Positions 26,001 through 64,000 of a DNA stretch of 64,000 nucleotides are shown here, piece by piece. The notes below the pieces were generated by a model. It saw only the letters and a list, made by a program, of their open reading frames with translations, had not been told where the DNA came from and made no database searches. Where the stretch lies: the NCBI RefSeq assembly GCF_047511655.1, contig NC_133386.1, positions 131,629,866-131,693,865 on the forward strand, written 5' to 3'. Source of the stretch: Castor canadensis (taxonomy: Eukaryota > Chordata > Mammalia > Rodentia > Castoridae). The position numbers and the translations under genes are program-made. The stretch's first letter is position 1. Each line of letters starts with the position of its first letter.

Positions 26001-26290
26001 GATAGGTTTGGCTAAGGGGAGTCCTGGAAAATTAAAGCTCAGAGGTGGGGGGAAGGTCAGGGGATTTATTCCCATCACTTCTGGAGCTGGCTGCATCTCT
26101 CACCTGAAGGTCACTACCATCATGGCAGCCTTCTCTCCTGGCTTTATCCTTCCAAGTTCTAGTTATGCTCCCTCCTTCCTGTCTTTGGGCCTGTGAGTGG
26201 TAACAGCTCTGCTCCTATTAACCCCAGTCACAGTACTATCCTGACCAGTCATCTTTCTTTTCTTTGAACATCCCTATTTCTGAGACAAAG
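23050..26290 (+). mobile_element. Decayed ERVL endogenous retrovirus relic, forward
   Basis: The + strand shows blocks recognisable as the ERVL pol region in order (RNase H-like near 24.2-24.4 kb, integrase-like near 24.6-25.1 kb), then an MLT2-like 3' LTR. The frames are broken by many stops and shifts and no gag or env is readable, so it cannot be functional. The left edge is uncertain and no 5' LTR was recognised. Confidence 0.68.
25905..26290 (+). mobile_element. MLT2-like LTR at the 3' end of the ERVL relic
   Basis: Starts TGTGTGCTATCC and contains GGCTAAGGGGAGTCCTGGA, CCTTCTCTCCTGGCTTTATC and a GAGTGGTAACAGCTCTGCTC region typical of ERVL LTRs. The polyadenylation signal is no longer clear. 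Boundaries approximate. Confidence 0.62.
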
Positions 26291-26384
26291 GTATTGAACA
26301 CTCTCTCAAATCATGGGGTCTGTGTTGGCTTCTGGGAAGTTCTCAGTAACTGTTGATTTCATTGTGTTCATTATCTACCAAGTG

Positions 26385-26490
26385 CTTCATACTCACCACT
26401 GTCTCTGGAGGTAGATATGTAGTATCTCTGTTACAGATAAGGAAACCAAAGTTCAGAGAGGCTAAGTGATTTGCCCAAGTTCACTAGGAG
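26385..26490 (+). repeat. MIR-like element
   Basis: GATAAGGAAACCAAAGTTCA followed by AGAGGCTAAGTGATTTGCCC, the classic MIR core. Confidence 0.75.
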
Positions 26491-27189
26491 ATTGAATTTA
26501 TGGGCAGAGGATTCTGGGGCCTGTGGATGTTGGGCCAGCTTGGGTTTAACTGCCCTAAAATAGTATCTTATCACTTCTTCCATTCAGTTGTCTCCAGCAA
26601 TTGTTGATGGGCTTATTGTCGGAGCTAATTGTCCTGTGGTTGACCCTCAGGGTCAATCCTGGCAATCGTTATTCATCAGCAATCCTAATGTGAGAATGGA
26701 TTCCACTTTGACCTTCCCAACAGAGGGTTTTGGATACAGAGTGGGTCCTGCTGAGAGCATGGAGGGGAGCAGGAGGGAGAGGATGGGTATCAAGGGTGGA
26801 GGAGGAAAGGGAAGAAGGCAGCTCTAGCAGAATCACAAGGTGGTGATGAGGTATAGAGGGAGGCCTGAGCTCTGGTTAGAGCCCAGGGCCCATTTCCTCC
26901 AGAAGGTGACTCACATCTTTGAACTTCTTCAAGCTTCCAGTTTCTTCTGCTACTATGTACGTGCAGTGGACTCCTGCCTCCTGTATTCGTGTTCCCCGTG
27001 GGTACAGGTGGGGAGCGGATTTGAGAACAGAACATGTCTGGCACATCAACAGGGGCTCTGAAATCCTTCCAGAGCAAGATTAGGCCTAAGTTAAAATATA
27101 CAACCAAATCTTACTAATTTATGGCACATCAACTCAATGTGTTTCTGTTTTTTTCTTTAACTTTATTTAAGGTGACTTTATTTCACTCC

Positions 27190-27395
27190 TTTTGTTTTGG
27201 TGGGACTGGGGTTTTGAATTCAGGGCATTGTGCTTGCAAAGCAGGCACTCTACTATTTGAGCCATTCCTCCAGTCTATTTTGCTGTGGTTGTTTTTGAGA
27301 TGGAGTCTTGTGAACTATTTGCCCAGACTGACCTCAAACCATGATCCTCCCAGTCTCAGCCTTCCAAGTAGAAGGATTACAGGGGAGAGCCACCA
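27190..27395 (-). mobile_element. Composite SINE, reverse
   Basis: TGGGACTGGGGTTTTGAATT, GCACTCTACTATTTGAGCCA, then the 7SL-like part ending AGAAGGATTACAGG. Confidence 0.8.
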
Positions 27396-28079
27396 GTGTG
27401 TTTCTTGTTCAATGTGTTTCTTGGTGATTGAAATTGTAATTATAAAGTTTGTGCAGCAATATAAAAAACACTTTTGCTGATTTATAATACATATGGCATT
27501 AGTAGCATTGTTTACTTTTTAAAATTACACCTATCACTTTCTAACATTGAAAACATATCTACCTACTTGTTTGTTGCCTCTCATGTCCCTTTCTGTCTTT
27601 GCTAGAAAGTAAACTCTGTGTGTGGGAGAACTGCTTTGTGTGTTCATGTGACTCTAGTATGGAGAATGGTGCCTGAGACATGGGGAGGACTGGGGGAGAC
27701 AGTGGGAATTAGGGGTGGGTGGAGGAAAGGAAAGGAAGTGGTTTTGGCTCACCCTGTGGCAGAAGTAAGAAGTGGGTGCTTGGTAAATATTAGTTGAATA
27801 AATAAAGTGACATAAAGAAACAAAATACACCATCCTCTTGATAAGGCTGTTGTACAGGTTAAATAATACTTGCACTGAGTACAGACAGTTCCCTTAGTAA
27901 AAATTAACATCCCCCAGGTAGGAAAGAGTGGATGGAAGAGGGGGTCTGGAAGTCCCCTGGACCAAGGTCTCTATCTCCATATGGGCATCCATACCAAAAG
28001 GAAGGTAGAAAAGCCTTCTCTCTAGCTCTCCAAGACTTGATGTGGTATGATAAGAAGAAGCCTGGGTCTGCAGTTAGCC

Positions 28080-28215
28080 TTGCCACTTACTAAGCTCTGT
28101 GCCCCTTGGTCAAATTACCTAGCCTCTCTGAGCCATGCTTTCTTTATCTATAAAATGAGAATGATAACAGTGCCTGTCTTATGTATTGAATGAATAGTGC
28201 CTGGCACAGGGATTG
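28080..28215 (-). repeat. MIR-like element, reverse
   Basis: GTCAAATTACCTAGCCTCTC, then TTTATCTATAAAATGAGAAT and TGAATAGTGCCTGGCACA, a MIR in reverse orientation. Confidence 0.75.
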
Positions 28216-28379
28216 GCACTTAGTGACTGCTTGGTGATGTTAGCTTCTGCCAGGCTTGTCCTTCCTGCCTCCAGGGAGACCCAGAGTGCTCTGGAGCTGT
28301 CCACAGTGCTGAAAACATCCTCTCCCTCTCTCCTCTTTTGCATTCTCTTCCTTTCATGTGTCTCCCCAGAGTTGTGGGG

Positions 28380-28575
28380 TCTGAACAGATCTAATTTTCC
28401 AAGTGGCTTCTTCAGGCTCCTGTGGGGGACAGGGAGGGAATGAGCCATGTAGGAGGCACTCTTCAGGCAGGAGTCTTGGGAAGCTGACAGGCAGCGAGGA
28501 GCGGTGACCTTCCAGGACCCTGGGGCAGGAAGCTTAGGATTGGCAAAGTGACGGAGTCAGCTCCAAGAGCTCATC
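28380..28575 (+). promoter_or_regulatory. Probable 5' UTR and core promoter region of the GC-D gene
   Basis: This is the stretch immediately upstream of the proposed start codon. No TATA box is obvious. At 28,517-28,526 the sequence ACCCTGGGGC resembles the palindromic Olf-1/EBF core (CCC-NN-GGG) common in olfactory-neuron genes, and 28,365-28,373 holds a weaker half-match. The transcription start cannot be placed by eye. Assignment rests on position only. Confidence 0.35.
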
Positions 28576-62520
<33,945 letters not shown>

Positions 62521-62725
62521 GGAGAGGAGCAGAGAGGCGATGTCCACAGCAGCCCGAGAGTCTTGGGCTCCACTTCCTGCAAAGGACTCTAGCTGAGCTC
62601 CCTGGTGGCTGGGTGCTCGTTCATAAGTTTCTAGGAGCAATATTAGCTGGCGTGTGCTTGTAGGAATCCTAGGGGCAATCTCACCTCTAGACATGAAAAC
62701 AATAAAAAGCACTTCGTTCTGGACA
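62521..62725 (+). terminator. GC-D 3' UTR with poly(A) signal
   Basis: About 200 bases follow the stop codon. A canonical AATAAA lies at 62,701-62,706, with a GT-containing stretch (TTCGTTCTGG, then TTTTGTCACAG) downstream, so cleavage is expected near 62,720-62,730. Confidence 0.75.
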
Positions 62726-63419
62726 GATCATTTTGTCACAGAGAGTTCATTATCATGGTGCTCATGATTCCTCACATGGGGGAATCCCTGTCCCCACTGC
62801 ACAGCAGATAGGCCAAGGTGTTTGCCCCAAGTGACACAGCAGCTACCGGCAGAAGTAGGACGAGGCACTAAGCCAGGCCGATGAGGTCTCACGCTCAACA
62901 GGGCCACATACTGGTGTCACATCGCTTCTTGGAGCCTCTGTGTTATCACGTCTAAGGGCATCGAGAAGATTCTAAATTCTCCTCCTGAATGCTCAGTGTC
63001 CGCCTCCTTCCCTCCCATCCTCCCTGAGCCAGCCCACACCTTCGGTGTCCGGGCTGAGCACTGGGCTGGGAGTCCAGCCTTGGGTTCTTAGAGTCTCAGG
63101 ATGGGGAAGGAGGCTGAGAACGTATTTTCTCAGGAAAATGAGACTGCTATCCTACAGAAGAAAACAAAACAAACAAAACAAAACCCACAACCAACTTATT
63201 AAACTAGCTTCCACATCAAAGAGTGCTCACCAAATCGCCTCGGGTGATTTCAGAGCCGTGGATTTCAGGCACACGTGGAATTCATTTCCCGGTTGAGGGG
63301 AGAGGGCTGGGGCCAGGAGAGTAGGCTAATCCCTGAACAAGTTCCTTTCTCAAAAGACCCCTTAGGAGGAGGGAGCTGACACTAAAACTTTGAACTAGGG
63401 TTGCTGCGGCCAGAGCCTG

Positions 63420-63425
<6 letters not shown>
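62726..63425. other. Downstream flank, no gene seen
   Basis: MIR-like stretch near 62,780-62,870. No second gene or antisense exon recognised. Confidence 0.5.
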
Positions 63426-63471
<46 letters not shown>

Positions 63472-63483
63472 AAGAGAGAGAGC
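63426..63483. repeat. (GA)n microsatellite
   Basis: About 22 uninterrupted GA units, one interruption (CAAGAGAGAG), then GAGC. Confidence 0.95.
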
Positions 63484-63566
63484 AGGAGAAGGTAAGGGAT
63501 ATGGGTGAGTTTGTGGACTTGCTTTGGGAGATGCCACTGCCTGGCCCTGCACAACTTTGGGTCTTT

Positions 63567-63862
63567 TTTTTTTTTCCTCCCTGGTACTGGGGTTTGAACT
63601 CAGGTGCTGTACCACTTGCACCATGCCCCCAGCCCTTTTTAAGTTATTTTTCAGATAAGGGCTTGCTTTCTGCCTGGGGCTGGCCTTGGACCACAAGCCT
63701 CCTACCTGTGCCACCCTTGTAACTGGGATCACAGTCACACATCCACCATGCCTGGCTTGTTAAGCTTGGGTCTTTCTTCCTGGGCTGGCCCCAAATGTTT
63801 TTCTCCTGTCTCTGCTTGCCAAATAGCTGAGATTACAGGTGTGAGCCACCATGCCCAGCCCT
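63567..63862 (-). mobile_element. Trimeric composite SINE, reverse
   Basis: Poly-T, GGTACTGGGGTTTGAACTCA, then two 7SL-like units (TAACTGGGATCACAGTC and ATAGCTGAGATTACAGGTGT). Confidence 0.85.
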
Positions 63863-64000
63863 GGGCCTAATGTTTTTATGCCTCAGTTTCCTCAAGTGCC
63901 AAATGGGACCAGTCACTCCTCTTATGTTGCCCTGAGAATTAAGCAAGGACTGTGGAAATGCCATACCTGGCCCTGCCAACCTGCAGGCCTTTGGGTAGGA

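Larger units (their letters stand above)
26491..28379. other. No gene seen upstream of the GC-D promoter
   Basis: Contains a SINE (27.2 kb) and a reverse MIR (28.1 kb). No upstream coding exon was found. Confidence 0.5.

Overview
This is nuclear DNA from a placental mammal, almost certainly a rodent. The signs are one gene split over about 34 kb by GT-AG introns, a truncated LINE-1 with target-site duplications, many composite SINEs (7SL-derived head joined to a tRNA/ID-like tail, the B1-dID type), a decayed ERVL relic and common microsatellites. The SINE and L1 types suggest a squirrel- or beaver-like lineage. A castorimorph such as beaver is my best guess, but that is inference.

The one protein-coding gene I can support lies on the + strand, from about 28.5 to 62.7 kb. 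It encodes the olfactory receptor guanylyl cyclase GC-D (Gucy2d in mouse and rat nomenclature; the human orthologue is a pseudogene). I rebuilt 19 coding exons by hand. All 18 introns are GT-AG, all phases join, no stop or frameshift interrupts the frame, and the CDS is 3363 nt (1120 codons plus stop). The first coding exon contributes only ATGGGAG (28,576-28,582) and is spliced to 30,954. The protein has a signal peptide, ligand-binding ectodomain, one transmembrane helix, a kinase-homology domain, a coiled-coil linker and a class III cyclase domain with its catalytic residues. A poly(A) signal lies about 180 bases after the stop.

From 1 to 28.4 kb I see no gene. This region holds L1, SINEs, older repeats, a TG microsatellite, two large TCCA-type arrays (14.9-15.7 kb), an AT-rich inverted repeat (22.0 kb) and an ERVL relic with an MLT2-like LTR (about 23.0-26.3 kb). 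The introns carry more SINEs, two L1 3' ends, MIR-like elements and two more TCCA arrays close to splice sites. From 62.7 to 64 kb there is a GA microsatellite and a composite SINE.

Coordinates of exons come from splice consensus plus protein similarity recalled from the receptor guanylyl cyclase family. Repeat family names are by eye, and edges are approximate unless a target-site duplication is given.
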